64,000 bases of DNA from an uncultured Clostridia bacterium. GTDB taxonomy: Bacteria; Bacillota; Clostridia; Christensenellales; Borkfalkiaceae. Location: NCBI GenBank assembly GCA_949283125.1, contig CASDRK010000006.1, forward strand, positions 26,910 to 90,909, read 5' to 3'. Made by a program: the position numbers and the translations under genes. The notes below the pieces were generated by a model. The model was not told the origin of the DNA, did not search any database, and saw only the letters and a program-made list of their open reading frames with translations. Shown here one piece after another: positions 52,276-62,664 of this stretch; position 1 is the stretch's first letter; every line of letters begins with the position of its first letter.

Positions 52276-53274
52276 CTACCACCATTTAAATATTCGGCCA
52301 ATACTATAAATTCCAAACCCTACCGAAACTACCCCCAATATAATTTGACCTGCCACAGGAATACTTACTACACCAATTGCGCTTAATATTCCAACAAATC
52401 CGCTACCAATACTGAAAACACCTGAAATTCCATCAATCAGACTTTGCCAGTTATTAGAAACCCAATTCCAAGCAGGAACCAAACCTTTATTCCAAACTGT
52501 TCCTACAATAAACTGGTTCCATGTTTTATCTACTATCCAATCATTCCAAAAAGTATTTACGAAAAAGTCTGGTATTGTATCTGAAAAGAAGTTTGAAACA
52601 GTGGGAGCAGCAACATCACTAACCCAATCAATAGCAGGTTTTATAACTTCTCCATAAACATCTTCAACAAAGAAATCTTTTATAGCGTTACCTGCTTTAT
52701 TTAACCAATTCCCTACGCTATTCCAAAAAGAGTTCCATGATGTACCCCAAAGGTCGACATTCATTATGGGATTATTGCCGCAGTATGCATACAGGTTGAG
52801 ACCGTTTATGGTTTCGGGGTCGGAGTAGTCGAGACTGTCTAAATTTAAAAATCTGCCGGTTTCGGGGTCGTAATAGCGCGTTTGCAGGTAGTATAAGCCT
52901 GTTTCGGTATCAAAATAGTAACTTCTGTACCTGAATGGGTTAATGCTGGCAAGCGTAGAGTTGCCCGTTGCAAGCTGATTACCCCATGCATCGTACTTAT
53001 ATTCTACCACCACATCGCCGTCACTGTCAAGTATGGCGATTATATTGCCCTGTATATCTGTGCGATGGATATACAAAGCAAGCTTTCTGCCGCGCACCCA
53101 CGTTGCCGTCTTGCCGCGGTAAGTTGTGGGGTTGCCGGGCGCGTCGCGTGCGCGGCTTTGCCCGTTGCTTTTCCCCGCACGAGAGGGACGATGCAGCCGC
53201 AGCAGCTGAAAAAATGACGCGCCGTTCCGCAATTTTACCGACTGCGGATTTGTATTTTTTGGAAATGTGCGCAA
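52276..53274 (-). pseudogene. Truncated RHS-core protein with Trp-rich membrane-type toxin tail (module 2)
   Basis: A frame of up to 332 residues, opening only with a TTG. Residues about 45-65 are a lone RHS repeat (GNPTTYRGKTATWVRGRKLA) joined abruptly to the core piece HRTDIQGNIIAILDSDG, so intervening repeats are deleted. The core continues with YYFDTETGLYYLQTRYYDPETGRFLNLDS and NLYAYCGNNPIMNVDLWG. The tail (about 180-332) is rich in Trp, Asn and Phe. It ends in a long Gly/Ile/Val span (GVFSIGSGFVGILSAIGVVS), suggesting a pore-forming toxin. GC-rich N-part and AT-rich tail differ sharply. It abuts the deacetylase gene head to head. Confidence 0.75.
52982..53010. repeat. 29-base exact repeat in RHS module 2 (copy 2)
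   Basis: The partner of 51897-51925, at the same place in the RHS core. The GC-rich to AT-rich switch of module 2 lies about 80-100 bases further right. Confidence 0.75.
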
Positions 53275-53283
53275 AATAAGGAC

Positions 53284-53997
53284 ATGAACAAAAAGATGGG
53301 CGCGTTTACCGCCTTTATGATGATTTTTTCGGCAATACTAATGCATTACTTCGCGCTGTATAACCGGCCGAAAATACAGATAGGCCGGGCCGACGAGACG
53401 AGATGCGTATATCTGACGTTTGACGACGGGCCGAGCGACAGGGTGACGCCGTGCGTTTTGGACACTTTAAAAGACGAAGGGGTAAAGGCCACTTTTTTCA
53501 TAGTGGGCAAGAGCGCGAAGGGGCGCGAAGGCATAGTGCGGCGCGCCTTTGACGAGGGGCACGCGATAGGCGTGCACAGCTACTCGCACGAATACTCGAA
53601 AATTTACGGCTCCCCCGCCGCCCTCGCAGAGGACATGGAAAGATGCAACGACGTTATAGAGAGCATAACGGGTAAAAGAAGCGGGCTGTACCGCTTCCCC
53701 GGCGGAAGCTACGGCAGGGCGGAAGGGCTTACGGCAGCCGTGCGGGCGGCGGGCTATGAGTTCTTTGACTGGAACGCGTCGTGCATGGACGCGGAGTTGC
53801 CGCACCCCGACCCGGCAAGCCTTGCAGACGCGGCAAAGACCACGGCGGCCGGCAAACGGCAGGTGATTTTGCTGTGCCACGATTCCACCGACAAAATTGC
53901 CACGGCCGCGGCGCTGAAGGATATTATACGTCACTTCCGCGGCGGCGGATACACATTCGACACACTGGAAAATTTTTGCGCCCGCACGGGGACATGA
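53284..53997 (+). CDS. Polysaccharide deacetylase, NodB/PdaA-like
   Basis: A metal-dependent deacetylase acting on peptidoglycan or other N-acetylated sugars outside the membrane. 237 residues: an N-terminal membrane anchor (about 5-25), then the NodB motifs TFDDGP, HSYSHEYS, RFPGGSYG, DWNAS and ILLCHDS. Similar proteins (PdaA, CwlD partners) act in spore cortex, but this one is not specifically assignable. The gene starts ten bases from the RHS fragment on the other strand. Confidence 0.9.
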   Translation: MNKKMGAFTAFMMIFSAILMHYFALYNRPKIQIGRADETRCVYLTFDDGPSDRVTPCVLDTLKDEGVKATFFIVGKSAKGREGIVRRAFDEGHAIGVHSYSHEYSKIYGSPAALAEDMERCNDVIESITGKRSGLYRFPGGSYGRAEGLTAAVRAAGYEFFDWNASCMDAELPHPDPASLADAAKTTAAGKRQVILLCHDSTDKIATAAALKDIIRHFRGGGYTFDTLENFCARTGT

Positions 53998-54017
53998 GCC
54001 GTGCGGGCGCAAAAATT
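53971..54017. repeat. 19-base inverted repeat across the deacetylase stop codon
   Basis: AATTTTTGCGCCCGCACGG and its exact complement flank nine bases that contain the TGA. T-run and A-run are on the inner side relative to a normal terminator, so it is a stable hairpin but not a classic intrinsic terminator. Confidence 0.7.
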
Positions 54018-54327
54018 ATTCAATACTCAAAATCATACAAAAAGCAGACTTTGCCGTCACGGAATGCGGCCGGATAATACACAACACAAGAGAGCGATAA
54101 AATAAAAGACGGCTTGACGCGCACGCTGCCCGCCTGTTGCCGCCGACGGCGAGAGAGAACGGCCGGCGCCGCCGCATGCCGGATGCCAGCGCCTCCATCA
54201 TCACTATCGGCACATGCGCCGGAATCGACAGGCAGATGTAATTGCCCCGCATATATCATTGAATCAACGCACATCCGCCGGGCATTTTCACCTTGAAAAC
54301 CGACCGCGCCGAAGGGAAACGCTGAAA
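54018..54327. other. Intergenic region with no supported gene
   Basis: 310 bases between the deacetylase hairpin and the engB terminator. Short open frames on both strands lack ribosome sites and coding character. I see nothing recognisable. Confidence 0.55.
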
Positions 54328-54365
54328 CTCCGCGCCTGCAAAAAGCCGGCAGCGCAGGCGCGGAG
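54328..54365 (-). terminator. Hairpin after engB
   Basis: CTCCGCGCCTGC pairs with GCAGGCGCGGAG (12 base pairs), just past the engB stop. The minus strand then reads TTTCAGCGTTTCCC, a weak T-run. Confidence 0.6.
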
Positions 54366-54371
54366 CGCAAT

Positions 54372-54986
54372 TCAATCGGATTCTTCCGACTCCGTCCGCG
54401 CCGCGGCCGCGGCGACTATGTCGTCGAGCAGGGACAGCACTCTGTCGAACCCGACGCGAGTGAGCGAGGAGACGGGCACCACGTCGCCGCGGCCGCACTT
54501 GTAGGCGGCGGCTATGGCGGTCAAACTTCTGTCGGCCTGCGCGCGCGAAAGCTTGTCCGCCTTTGTAGCCACGACGGTGAACGGAATGAGGTTGTAATAC
54601 AGATACTGCACCATCGTTTTGTCGTCGGCGGTGGGTTCGTGGCGGATGTCGCAGAGAGCGAATACGTGAGAAATGTTGGCCCCGGCCGCAAAGAAATCTT
54701 CGAGCAGTCTGCCCCATGCGGCCTTTTCGGCCTTGCTGACGCGCGCAAAACCATAGCCCGGCAGATCGGCGAGCATAAAGGCGCCGAAATCGAAGTAATT
54801 TACAAGGCGCGTGCGGCCGGGCTGGCCGGAGACGCGCGCAAGTTTTTTTCTGCCGGCAAGCGCGTTTATAAAACTGCTCTTGCCGACGTTGGAGCGGCCG
54901 CAGACGGCTATGACGGGCTTTTCGGGCGCGAGGAACTGATCCTTGCGCGCCGCGCTGGTGATGAATTCGGCTTTCGTTATCTTCAT
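54372..54986 (-). CDS. engB: Ribosome biogenesis GTPase EngB (YsxC)
   Basis: A small GTPase needed for 50S assembly. 204 residues with G1 GRSNVGKSSFINAL, G2 PGRTRLVNYF, G3 DLPGYGFARVSK and the TKADKLS guanine motif. The ATG overlaps the lon stop by four bases (ATGA), so the pair is coupled, the usual Firmicute order. Confidence 0.96.
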   Translation of the reverse strand: MKITKAEFITSAARKDQFLAPEKPVIAVCGRSNVGKSSFINALAGRKKLARVSGQPGRTRLVNYFDFGAFMLADLPGYGFARVSKAEKAAWGRLLEDFFAAGANISHVFALCDIRHEPTADDKTMVQYLYYNLIPFTVVATKADKLSRAQADRSLTAIAAAYKCGRGDVVPVSSLTRVGFDRVLSLLDDIVAAAAARTESEESD

Positions 54987-57292
54987 AAGTTTACTATTGC
55001 CGTGCGGAACACGTCGTCCACGTCCGAGACGGGAATGAAATGTATGCCGGCACGGATACTTTCGGGCATCTCCTCCACGTCCTTTTCGTTGTCCTTGGGG
55101 ATTATCACGTCGTGGATGCCGATGCGGTAGGCCGCGAGGGCCTTTTCCTTCAGCCCGCCGATGGGCAGGACTTTACCGCGCAGCGTTATTTCGCCCGTCA
55201 TGGCTATGGAGCGCTTAACGGGTTTGTGCGTAAAGGCCGAAAGTATGGCCGTGGCCATGGTTATGCCCGCGCTGGGCCCGTCCTTGGGCGTTGCGCCTTC
55301 GGGCACGTGAATGTGGATATCGGTATTTTCAAAGGTTTCGGGCGGGATGCCGTATTCGTCGGAATTGGAGCGGATGTAGCTTATCGCGGCGCGTGCGCTC
55401 TCCTTCATCACGTCGCCCAGCTTGCCCGTAAGCATCACGTCGCCCTTGCCCTGCATGGCGGAAACTTCGATAGTGAGCGTCGTTCCGCCGACGGCCGTCC
55501 ACGCAAGCCCTGTGGCCGCGCCCACCTGATCGGCGTCGAGCATGGAGTCGCGCTCGTAGCGGCGCGGGCCGAGGAAATCCTTTACCGTCTGCGCGCCGAC
55601 GCGCACTTTGCGCTTTCTGCCGCCCGCCTTGGCCACGGCCGCCTTGCGGCAGCACGCGTCGATGCGGCGCTCGAGATCGCGCACGCCCGCTTCGCGGGTG
55701 TAGCCCTGTATTATTTCGTCTATACCGCCGTCTTCAAAGACAATGTCGCCCTCCTTTAGGCCGTTGGCCGCGGCGCGCTTGGGTATCAGATAGCGCACGG
55801 CTATCTCCCTCTTCTCCTCCTGCGTGTAGCCTTCGATGCGGATGAGCTCCATTCTGTCGAGCAGCGGCTCGGGAATGGTTTCGGCCGAATTTGCCGTGGT
55901 GATGAACAGCACTTTGGAAAGGTCGTAGGGGACTTCCAGATACCTGTCGCGGAAGGTGGAATTCTGCGCGGGGTCAAGCACCTCCAGAAGGGCGCTGGAC
56001 GGGTCGCCGCGCAGAGGGTCGGAGGAGAGCTTGTCTATCTCGTCCAACAGAAATACCGGATTGACGGAGCCCGCGTTTTTGAGCGCGTTTATTATGCGGC
56101 CGGGCATGGCGCCGACGTATGTTTTGCGGTGGCCGCGTATTTCCGATTCGTCCCTGACGCCGCCGAGCGACATGCGCACGAACTTGCGGCCGAGCGCGCG
56201 CGCCACGGAGGCGGCTATGGAAGTTTTGCCCACGCCCGGGGGCCCGACGAAACAGAGCACGGGCGCGCTTAAAGAATTTGTGAGCTTGAGCACGGCGAGA
56301 TATTCGGTTATGCGCTCCTTTATTTTCTGCAGACCGTAGTGGTCCTCTTCCAATATCTTCACCGCGTCGGCAAGGTCGGGGGTGTCCTCGGTGGATTTTT
56401 CCCACTCGAGGTCGAGCAGCCAGTCCAGATAGGTGCGCAGCACGTTGTAGTCCGGCGAAGCCGACTGCATGCGCGACATGCGAGAAAGTTCCTTGAGGGC
56501 CTTTTCCTCCACTTCGGCGGGCATGTGCTTGGCCTTTATCCTCTCCTCGAGAGCGGATTTTTCGTCCTCGTCGTCGCCCAGCTCCGTGTGGATGGCCTTG
56601 AGCTGTTCGCGCAGGTAATATTCCTTCTGATTCTTTTCTATGTTCTGGCGCACGGCGCTCTGTATCTTGCGCTCGAGACGGGCGATCTCCAGTTCGGCGT
56701 TCAGCTGCTTGTCGAGGTCGGAGAACATATCCACGAGGCGCAGACGGGAATATATGGACTGCTGAACGTCGCACTTGAGCCGCAGTCCGTCAAGGGCGAG
56801 ATAGATGAACTGTTCGGGGTCGGAACAGCCGTCAAGCTGCTGCGCGGCCTCCTTTGAAAAGCGGGCGTCGGATTGGGATATGTCGTGCAGAATGCCCTTG
56901 GCCGTGCGGAAGTACGCCTCCTCGAAGACCGGGTCGGTGCGCTCTGCGGGCATCTTTTCTATCGTGGCGAAGAGCGAGCCGTCCTGCTCGTAGACGGACA
57001 GCGTGCGGGCGCGGCAGATCCCGCGGCAGGTGACGCGCAGCCTGTCGCCGGAGATGGGCGCCACGCGCTCGATGCGGGCGACGGTGCCGACGTCGTACAG
57101 GTCTTCGGCCGAAATTTCGGTCTTGGCCGCGTCGATCTGCGCGCAGACGAACACCATGCGGTCGTTTTCGGTTGCCGACTTGATCGCATACAGCGTGGCG
57201 GTGCGGCCGGCGTCGAAACCGGCGGATATATTGGGGTATATTACCCTGTCGCGCAGGGCGACGAGGGGCAGTTGAAGTCTTTCGTTTGCCAT
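54983..57292 (-). CDS. lon: ATP-dependent Lon protease (LonA)
   Basis: 769 residues from [15 protein letters not shown] at 57292, with AGGTGA upstream. An N-terminal substrate domain to about 200, a coiled-coil linker, then the AAA+ module with [11 protein letters not shown] and DEIDKL. The protease domain has the catalytic serine in [14 protein letters not shown] and the lysine region [14 protein letters not shown]. The ATG nine bases upstream is less favoured. A 145-base gap separates it from clpX. Confidence 0.96.
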   Translation of the reverse strand: MANERLQLPLVALRDRVIYPNISAGFDAGRTATLYAIKSATENDRMVFVCAQIDAAKTEISAEDLYDVGTVARIERVAPISGDRLRVTCRGICRARTLSVYEQDGSLFATIEKMPAERTDPVFEEAYFRTAKGILHDISQSDARFSKEAAQQLDGCSDPEQFIYLALDGLRLKCDVQQSIYSRLRLVDMFSDLDKQLNAELEIARLERKIQSAVRQNIEKNQKEYYLREQLKAIHTELGDDEDEKSALEERIKAKHMPAEVEEKALKELSRMSRMQSASPDYNVLRTYLDWLLDLEWEKSTEDTPDLADAVKILEEDHYGLQKIKERITEYLAVLKLTNSLSAPVLCFVGPPGVGKTSIAASVARALGRKFVRMSLGGVRDESEIRGHRKTYVGAMPGRIINALKNAGSVNPVFLLDEIDKLSSDPLRGDPSSALLEVLDPAQNSTFRDRYLEVPYDLSKVLFITTANSAETIPEPLLDRMELIRIEGYTQEEKREIAVRYLIPKRAAANGLKEGDIVFEDGGIDEIIQGYTREAGVRDLERRIDACCRKAAVAKAGGRKRKVRVGAQTVKDFLGPRRYERDSMLDADQVGAATGLAWTAVGGTTLTIEVSAMQGKGDVMLTGKLGDVMKESARAAISYIRSNSDEYGIPPETFENTDIHIHVPEGATPKDGPSAGITMATAILSAFTHKPVKRSIAMTGEITLRGKVLPIGGLKEKALAAYRIGIHDVIIPKDNEKDVEEMPESIRAGIHFIPVSDVDDVFRTAIVNL

Positions 57293-57437
57293 TTGAATCA
57301 CCTGAATACATGTGCGCGCGCAATGCGCGCTTTAAACGGGCGCAGGGGAAAAGCCGCTTGAGCCTTCCCCCTGCAATTGCACGTTGAATGCCGCATATGC
57401 GGCGGTATATTGAATTTCAGAGGAACTCGTCTTAAAG

Positions 57438-58676
57438 TCAGGCCGACTTTTTATATACTATGACGGGTTCTGCCCTGCCGGCTATGCAGTCGCGCGTGAC
57501 GATAACTTCCTCAACGTTGCGCTCGGAGGGGATCTTGTACATCACAGAAGTCATGAAACTTTCGATTATCGTCCTCAGTCCGCGCGCGCCGGTTTTGAGC
57601 TTGATGGCGGTGTTGGCTATCTCGCGCACGGCGCCCTCCTCCACCGTAAGCTTTACGCCGTCGAGGGCGATGAGCTTCTGATACTGCTTGATGATGGCGT
57701 TTTTGGGCCGGGTGAGGATGTTGACGAGAGCGTCCTCGTCGAGGGGATGCAGTGCGACGACGATGGGCACGCGGCCGACAAATTCGGGAATGAGCCCGAA
57801 CTTTGTGAGGTCCTGCGGCTTTACTTCGGCCAGCATTTCGTATACGCCTTCGCCGTCGTCGCTCTTCACGTCGCCGCCGAATCCGAGAGTTGTGGTGTCC
57901 CTGCGGGCGCGGACTATCTTATCCAGCCCGACGAACGCGCCGCCGCAGATAAAGAGGATGTTTGTGGTGTCTATCCGCAGACATTCCTGCTGGGGGTGCT
58001 TTCTGCCGCCCTGAGGGGGAACGTTGGCCACAGTGCTTTCGATTATCTTCAAAAGCGCCTGCTGCACGCCTTCGCCCGACACGTCGCGCGTGATGGACAC
58101 GTTTTCGCCCTTGCGGGCTATCTTGTCTATCTCGTCGATATAAATGATGCCGCGCTGGGCCTTTGCTATGTCGTAATCGGCGTTCTGAATGAGCTTTAAA
58201 AGAATGTTTTCCACGTCCTCGCCCACATAACCAGCCTCTGTGAGCGTGGTCGCGTCCGTGGTGGCGAAGGGCACGTTGAGTATTTTTGCAAGCGTGCGGG
58301 CGAGCAGCGTCTTGCCGCAGCCGGTGGGACCGAGAAGGAGAATGTTGCTCTTTTCTATCTCCACGTCGGCAAGGTCGCTCTCCTCCTTTTTGCCGAGGTT
58401 GTTTATGCGTTTGTAGTGGTTGTACACTGCGACGGACAGCACCTTTTTTGCCTCGTCCTGACCGACGATGTACTTATCCAGCTCCGCCTTTATTTCGGCG
58501 GGTTTTTTCAAGGGCACGGGGGCGGCTTCTTCCTGCTCCTCCGTGTCCTTTATCATATCGCGGCATATCTCTACGCATTCGTTGCAGATATATGCCCCGT
58601 TCTGCCCGGAAATGAGCCGACTGACGAGGTCTTCCGGCTTGCCGCAGAACGAACAGTATCTGTGTTGATCTTTCAT
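57438..58676 (-). CDS. clpX: ATP-dependent Clp protease ATPase subunit ClpX
   Basis: The unfoldase partner of ClpP. 412 residues: N-terminal zinc domain [15 protein letters not shown] and [10 protein letters not shown], Walker [14 protein letters not shown], Walker [13 protein letters not shown], pore loop [19 protein letters not shown] and the [24 protein letters not shown] stretch. GGAG precedes the ATG. The order tig-clpP-clpX-lon-engB is conserved in Firmicutes. A hairpin at 57341-57374 may attenuate readthrough to lon. Confidence 0.97.
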   Translation of the reverse strand: MKDQHRYCSFCGKPEDLVSRLISGQNGAYICNECVEICRDMIKDTEEQEEAAPVPLKKPAEIKAELDKYIVGQDEAKKVLSVAVYNHYKRINNLGKKEESDLADVEIEKSNILLLGPTGCGKTLLARTLAKILNVPFATTDATTLTEAGYVGEDVENILLKLIQNADYDIAKAQRGIIYIDEIDKIARKGENVSITRDVSGEGVQQALLKIIESTVANVPPQGGRKHPQQECLRIDTTNILFICGGAFVGLDKIVRARRDTTTLGFGGDVKSDDGEGVYEMLAEVKPQDLTKFGLIPEFVGRVPIVVALHPLDEDALVNILTRPKNAIIKQYQKLIALDGVKLTVEEGAVREIANTAIKLKTGARGLRTIIESFMTSVMYKIPSERNVEEVIVTRDCIAGRAEPVIVYKKSA

Positions 58677-58768
58677 TGCATCTCCGTTGGGGCGGCTGCG
58701 CCCCGCATTATGAGTGAGGGATACCCCTCCCGTTATATTTTACCCCGAACGCGGCCTTTATAAAACAA

Positions 58769-59365
58769 TTATCTCTTATAAAATACTTTGTCGATGAGGC
58801 CGTAGTCCAAAGCTTCCTGCGCGGAGAGGAAATTGTCCCTGTCGGTGTCCCTTTCTATGGTCTCCACGGGCTTTCCGGAATTTTCCGCGAGGATTCTGTT
58901 GAGTTTTTCCTTGGTCTTTAAGATGTGCTCGGCGGCTATCTTTATGTCGCTGGCCTGCCCCTGCGCCCCGCCGAGAGGCTGATGTATCATGATTTCGCTG
59001 TTGGGCAGGGCGTAGCGCTTGCCCTTTGCCCCGCTGGACAAAAGGAACGCGCCCATGGAAGCCGCCATGCCTATGCATATTGTGGACACGTCGCACTTGA
59101 CGTAGTTCATGGTGTCGTAAATAGCGAGACCGGCAGAGACGGAGCCGCCCGGGCTGTTGATGTAGAGCGAGATATCCTTGGAAGGGTCCTTTGCCTCCAG
59201 ATAGATGAGTTGGGCCACAACGGTGTTGGCGGTGGCGTCGTCTATCTCGCCGCTCAAAAATATTATCCTGTCCTCCAGAAGTCTGGAATAGATGTCGTAC
59301 GAACGTTCGCCGCGCGAAGTCTGCTCCACGATATAGGGCACGAGCGCGCTCTTTTCTCTTATCAT
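58769..59365 (-). CDS. clpP: ATP-dependent Clp protease proteolytic subunit ClpP
   Basis: 198 residues of the ClpP barrel protease. The catalytic serine is in [19 protein letters not shown], histidine in IMIHQPLGG, and aspartate in [15 protein letters not shown] lies before the ATG at 59365. It serves both ClpX and ClpC encoded in this window. Length and motifs are normal. Confidence 0.97.
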   Translation of the reverse strand: MIREKSALVPYIVEQTSRGERSYDIYSRLLEDRIIFLSGEIDDATANTVVAQLIYLEAKDPSKDISLYINSPGGSVSAGLAIYDTMNYVKCDVSTICIGMAASMGAFLLSSGAKGKRYALPNSEIMIHQPLGGAQGQASDIKIAAEHILKTKEKLNRILAENSGKPVETIERDTDRDNFLSAQEALDYGLIDKVFYKR

Positions 59366-59460
59366 GATTGTTTACCTCCAAAAACCTTCAACTGCGCCGC
59401 AAATGGGATTGGTCGGCACATATGTGCGGGTCTGCCGCACATAAACTTTTATTTATGACG

Positions 59461-59494
59461 GCGGGGCGGACTTTAAGTTTTAAAGCCGCCCCGC
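59461..59494 (-). terminator. Hairpin after tig
   Basis: GCGGGGCGG pairs with CCGCCCCGC, with an inner CTTTAA/TTAAAG stem. It lies 24 bases past the tig stop. No strong T-run follows, so readthrough to clpP is possible. Confidence 0.6.
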
Positions 59495-59518
59495 TACAGC
59501 AATTTATCCTGCGTCAGA

Positions 59519-60811
59519 TCACTTGATCATGTTGTTGTTCTCTTCAAGGAATGCGAAGAGTTTGGTGATGACTATGTCGTTCGTGATGTATTCCTGCTGG
59601 CGGGGGTCGATGTTCTTTTTGTACTCCTCCGCAGTTTTGCCGACGGACGCCGCCTGTTCGGCGATCTTGGCGTCAACCTCTTCGGCCGAAGCGGAGATCT
59701 TCTCCTCCCTGATTATCTTTTCGATGACGAGCTGGGAGAGCACGCGCGATTTTGCCTGATCGGCAAACTGTGCGCGGAACTGTTCCATGGTCTGACCCAT
59801 GTACTTGATGTAATCTTCAAGCTTGAGACCCTGATACATCAGGCGGTAGGAAAAATCCTGAACCATCCTGTCGGTCTCGCTTTCGATCATGGCCTGAGGG
59901 ATCTCGCACCCGGCGGTCTTGCTTATGGCCTCGACGATGGCGTTTTCTGTTTCGTCCCTGCCGCGGCTTGCAGCCTGTTTTTCGAGACGCTCCCTGACCT
60001 TTGCGGTGTAGTCGGCCACGCTCTCGCTGCCGGTGTGCTTTTTGACGTACTCATCGGTCAGCTCGGGCAGTTCCTTGCCCTTGACGGAATTGAGATGTAT
60101 GGCAAACACCGCGTCCTTGTCGCGCAGATTTTCGGCCTGATAATCTGCGGGGAAGCGGACGGTTATGTCCTTGTCCTCGCCGACCTTCATGCCGGCCACC
60201 TGCGATTCGAAGCCGGGAATGAAGGAGCCGGAGCCGAGCACGAGGTCGTAGCCTTCGGCGGTGCCGCCGGGGAATTTTTCGCCGTCGACGGAGCCCGAGA
60301 AGTTTATGTTCACGGTGTCGCCTACGGCGCAGGGACGGTCGGTGACGTCTACGGTCTTGGCCTCGCGGTCGAGAATTTTGTTCACTTCCCTGGCAACTTC
60401 CTCTTCGGAGACGGAATACTCGTATTTTTTGATGTCGAGACCCTTATACGCGCCTATCTTTACGTCAGGCTTGACGGGGATGACGGCCGTGAGAGTGACT
60501 TTTTCCTCCGAAAGGTCGTCCACGGACAGTTCGGGCTCGCCCACGGCGGTGAAATTCGCCCTCTCCTTTTCAAGGATCTCGGGATAATGTCTGGAATAAA
60601 GTACGTTGAATGCTTCGTCGAAGAATACAGCTTTGCCGTAATAATTTTCGACTACGCCCTTGGGAGCCTTGCCCTTTCTGAAACCGGGAACGGCGTACTT
60701 GCCGCGCGTCCTTTTGTATGATTCGGCGATGGCTGCTTCCCACTCCTCCTTGGAAAAGTCGATGGTTACTTTTACGGTGCTCTTTTCGCCCGCCGCAGTT
60801 GTGTACTTCAT
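59519..60811 (-). CDS. tig: Trigger factor, ribosome-associated chaperone and PPIase
   Basis: 430 residues. The N-terminal ribosome-binding domain carries GFRKGKAPKGVVENYYG (the GFRxGKxP signature). The FKBP-like PPIase domain is around residues 150-240 (VNINFSGSVDGEKFPGG), followed by the helical C-terminal arms. AGGAG precedes the ATG. A possible promoter is TTTTCA-17-TAAAAT in the 175-base gap shared with rqcH. Confidence 0.96.
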   Translation of the reverse strand: MKYTTAAGEKSTVKVTIDFSKEEWEAAIAESYKRTRGKYAVPGFRKGKAPKGVVENYYGKAVFFDEAFNVLYSRHYPEILEKERANFTAVGEPELSVDDLSEEKVTLTAVIPVKPDVKIGAYKGLDIKKYEYSVSEEEVAREVNKILDREAKTVDVTDRPCAVGDTVNINFSGSVDGEKFPGGTAEGYDLVLGSGSFIPGFESQVAGMKVGEDKDITVRFPADYQAENLRDKDAVFAIHLNSVKGKELPELTDEYVKKHTGSESVADYTAKVRERLEKQAASRGRDETENAIVEAISKTAGCEIPQAMIESETDRMVQDFSYRLMYQGLKLEDYIKYMGQTMEQFRAQFADQAKSRVLSQLVIEKIIREEKISASAEEVDAKIAEQAASVGKTAEEYKKNIDPRQQEYITNDIVITKLFAFLEENNNMIK

Positions 60812-60926
60812 TTTGGTTCTCCTAAATTATGGTAATAATATTTTCAACTTTAACATTTTAGCACATGCAAAGTATTTTGAAAAGCATTTTGACAACGCTT
60901 TGAGCAAATTGCGGCCAATTTTTTTA

Positions 60927-60955
60927 TTTACATTCGCCCGGTTTTGCGTTATAAT
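60927..60955 (+). promoter_or_regulatory. Predicted rqcH promoter
   Basis: TTTACA (60927-60932), 17 bases and TATAAT (60950-60955), with a leader of about 25 bases. Confidence 0.75.
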
Positions 60956-60986
60956 CATGCAAAACACAGTTGAGAGGAACAGGGCA

Positions 60987-62660
60987 ATGCCACAGGACGC
61001 ATTCACTTTGCGGCACGTCGCGCGCGGGCTTAAAAATCTGCTGACCGGCGGAAAAATTTCAAGAATAAACATGCCGGAGCGGGACGAACTCTCTTTAATT
61101 ATATACACACGTTCGGGCTCGGTTAAACTTGAAATTTCGGCTTCGGCAAAAAACAACAGAATAAGCCTTGCCGGCGGCGAGCGGCCCAATCCGCAGAACG
61201 CGCCCAACTTTTGCATGCTGCTGCGCAAGCACCTGCAGAACGCGCTGATAACCGACGTGAGACAGATAGGCTTTGAGCGGATAGTGGCCGTGGAGCTGGA
61301 CTGCTTTTCGGAATTTTCCTCCGCGCACATGACGCTTTACTGCGAGATAATGGGCAAATACTCCAACATCATACTCGTCGAAAAGGGCGTCATATTGGGC
61401 GCGCTCAAGCAGACCTCTTTAGAAGAGAATGCAAAGCGCGTGCTGTTTTCCGGCGCGAAGTACACCCTGCCCCCGCCGCAGGGCAAGGCCGACCCCACCG
61501 ACCTTGCCGCGCTGGAGGAAGCTTTCGGCGGGACGGCGCGGGACGAAAAATTCATATGCGCCGCCGCGGAGGGCATAGCCTACTCCACCGCCGCGGAGAT
61601 GTGCGCACGATTCGGCGGAAAAGCTACGGCAGAGCAGGTGTTCGGCTACGTGAATTCCGACGAGATCTCACCCTGCGTCACATACGGCGACAACGGCGAA
61701 CCGGACGACTTTAAGGTGCGCACGGTGAGAGAGAACGCCCTGCCCTGCGACGACATTCTGCAGGCGCAGCAAATCTACTACGACTTTGTGTGCGCGAAAA
61801 AGGCGTTCGAGGACGCAAAGCGCAGAACGGAGAGCGCGGTGCGCGCGGCCGTAAAGAAGGCAGAAAAGCGGCTTGCGCAGACGGACGCGAAGCTTGCGGA
61901 GTGCCTGTGCGCTGACGAGGTGAAGCTCAAAGGCGAGCTGATTACCGCCAACATATACCGGCTTGAACGCGGCATGGACGGCTTTGAAGCCGACGACTAC
62001 TATTCCGAAACGCCGCGCAAGATAGAGATAGCGCTGGACAGACAGCTGACGCCTGCGCAGAATGCGCAGAAATATTATAAAAAGTATGCCAAGATGAAGC
62101 GCACGGTGGAATTTTTGAGCGTACAGCGCGAAGAGACTGCGGCGAGATTGGAATACCTTAACTCGATAGACGCCCACATATGCGCCGCGGAATGCACGGA
62201 CGACCTTAAAGAAACAGACGAAGAACTGATAGCCGACGGACTTTTAAAGCCGCCCGCCGCGAAGGGCAGGCAAAAGAAGCGGCAGCCCGAAGCGGCGCCG
62301 CTGCGCGAGTACGAGATCGACGGATTCAGAGTGCTGGCCGGCAGAAACAACGTGCAGAACGACAGGCTGCTTAAAAGCCTGTCCCCCGACGACGTATGGC
62401 TGCACGTGAACAGATTCCACTCTTCGCACGTGGGGATAGTTAGCGACGGGCGGAAAGTGCCCGACGAAGTGATTGCGAAGGCGGCGGCTATATGCGCGCA
62501 CTACTCCGAGGCGCGCGGACGCGGCAGAGCCACCGTTGACTACACGTTGAGACGGCACGTTAAAAAGCCGCCCAGATCCAATGCGGGATTTGTGACGTAC
62601 ACCGACCAGAGCAATATAATAGTGGCCCCCGACCCCATGCGGCAATACAGGACAAACTGA
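60987..62660 (+). CDS. rqcH: Rqc2/NEMF homolog RqcH, NFACT domain protein
   Basis: Binds stalled 50S subunits and adds alanine tails that mark unfinished proteins for ClpXP. 557 residues from MPQDAFTLRHVARGL (AGAGGAA upstream). NFACT-N with SRINMPERDELSLIIY and the GALKQTSLEENAKRVLF region; a coiled-coil M domain near 280-400; C-terminal NFACT-R with VLAGRNNVQNDRLLKSL and DVWLHVNRFHSSHV. The longer frame upstream is not needed. Placement opposite tig and clpPX suits a quality-control role. Confidence 0.93.
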   Translation: MPQDAFTLRHVARGLKNLLTGGKISRINMPERDELSLIIYTRSGSVKLEISASAKNNRISLAGGERPNPQNAPNFCMLLRKHLQNALITDVRQIGFERIVAVELDCFSEFSSAHMTLYCEIMGKYSNIILVEKGVILGALKQTSLEENAKRVLFSGAKYTLPPPQGKADPTDLAALEEAFGGTARDEKFICAAAEGIAYSTAAEMCARFGGKATAEQVFGYVNSDEISPCVTYGDNGEPDDFKVRTVRENALPCDDILQAQQIYYDFVCAKKAFEDAKRRTESAVRAAVKKAEKRLAQTDAKLAECLCADEVKLKGELITANIYRLERGMDGFEADDYYSETPRKIEIALDRQLTPAQNAQKYYKKYAKMKRTVEFLSVQREETAARLEYLNSIDAHICAAECTDDLKETDEELIADGLLKPPAAKGRQKKRQPEAAPLREYEIDGFRVLAGRNNVQNDRLLKSLSPDDVWLHVNRFHSSHVGIVSDGRKVPDEVIAKAAAICAHYSEARGRGRATVDYTLRRHVKKPPRSNAGFVTYTDQSNIIVAPDPMRQYRTN

Positions 62661-62664
62661 AACA

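Noticed and set aside
54018-54327. Short frames on both strands between the deacetylase and engB
   Set aside because: No ribosome sites, no conserved motifs and composition unlike neighbouring genes.
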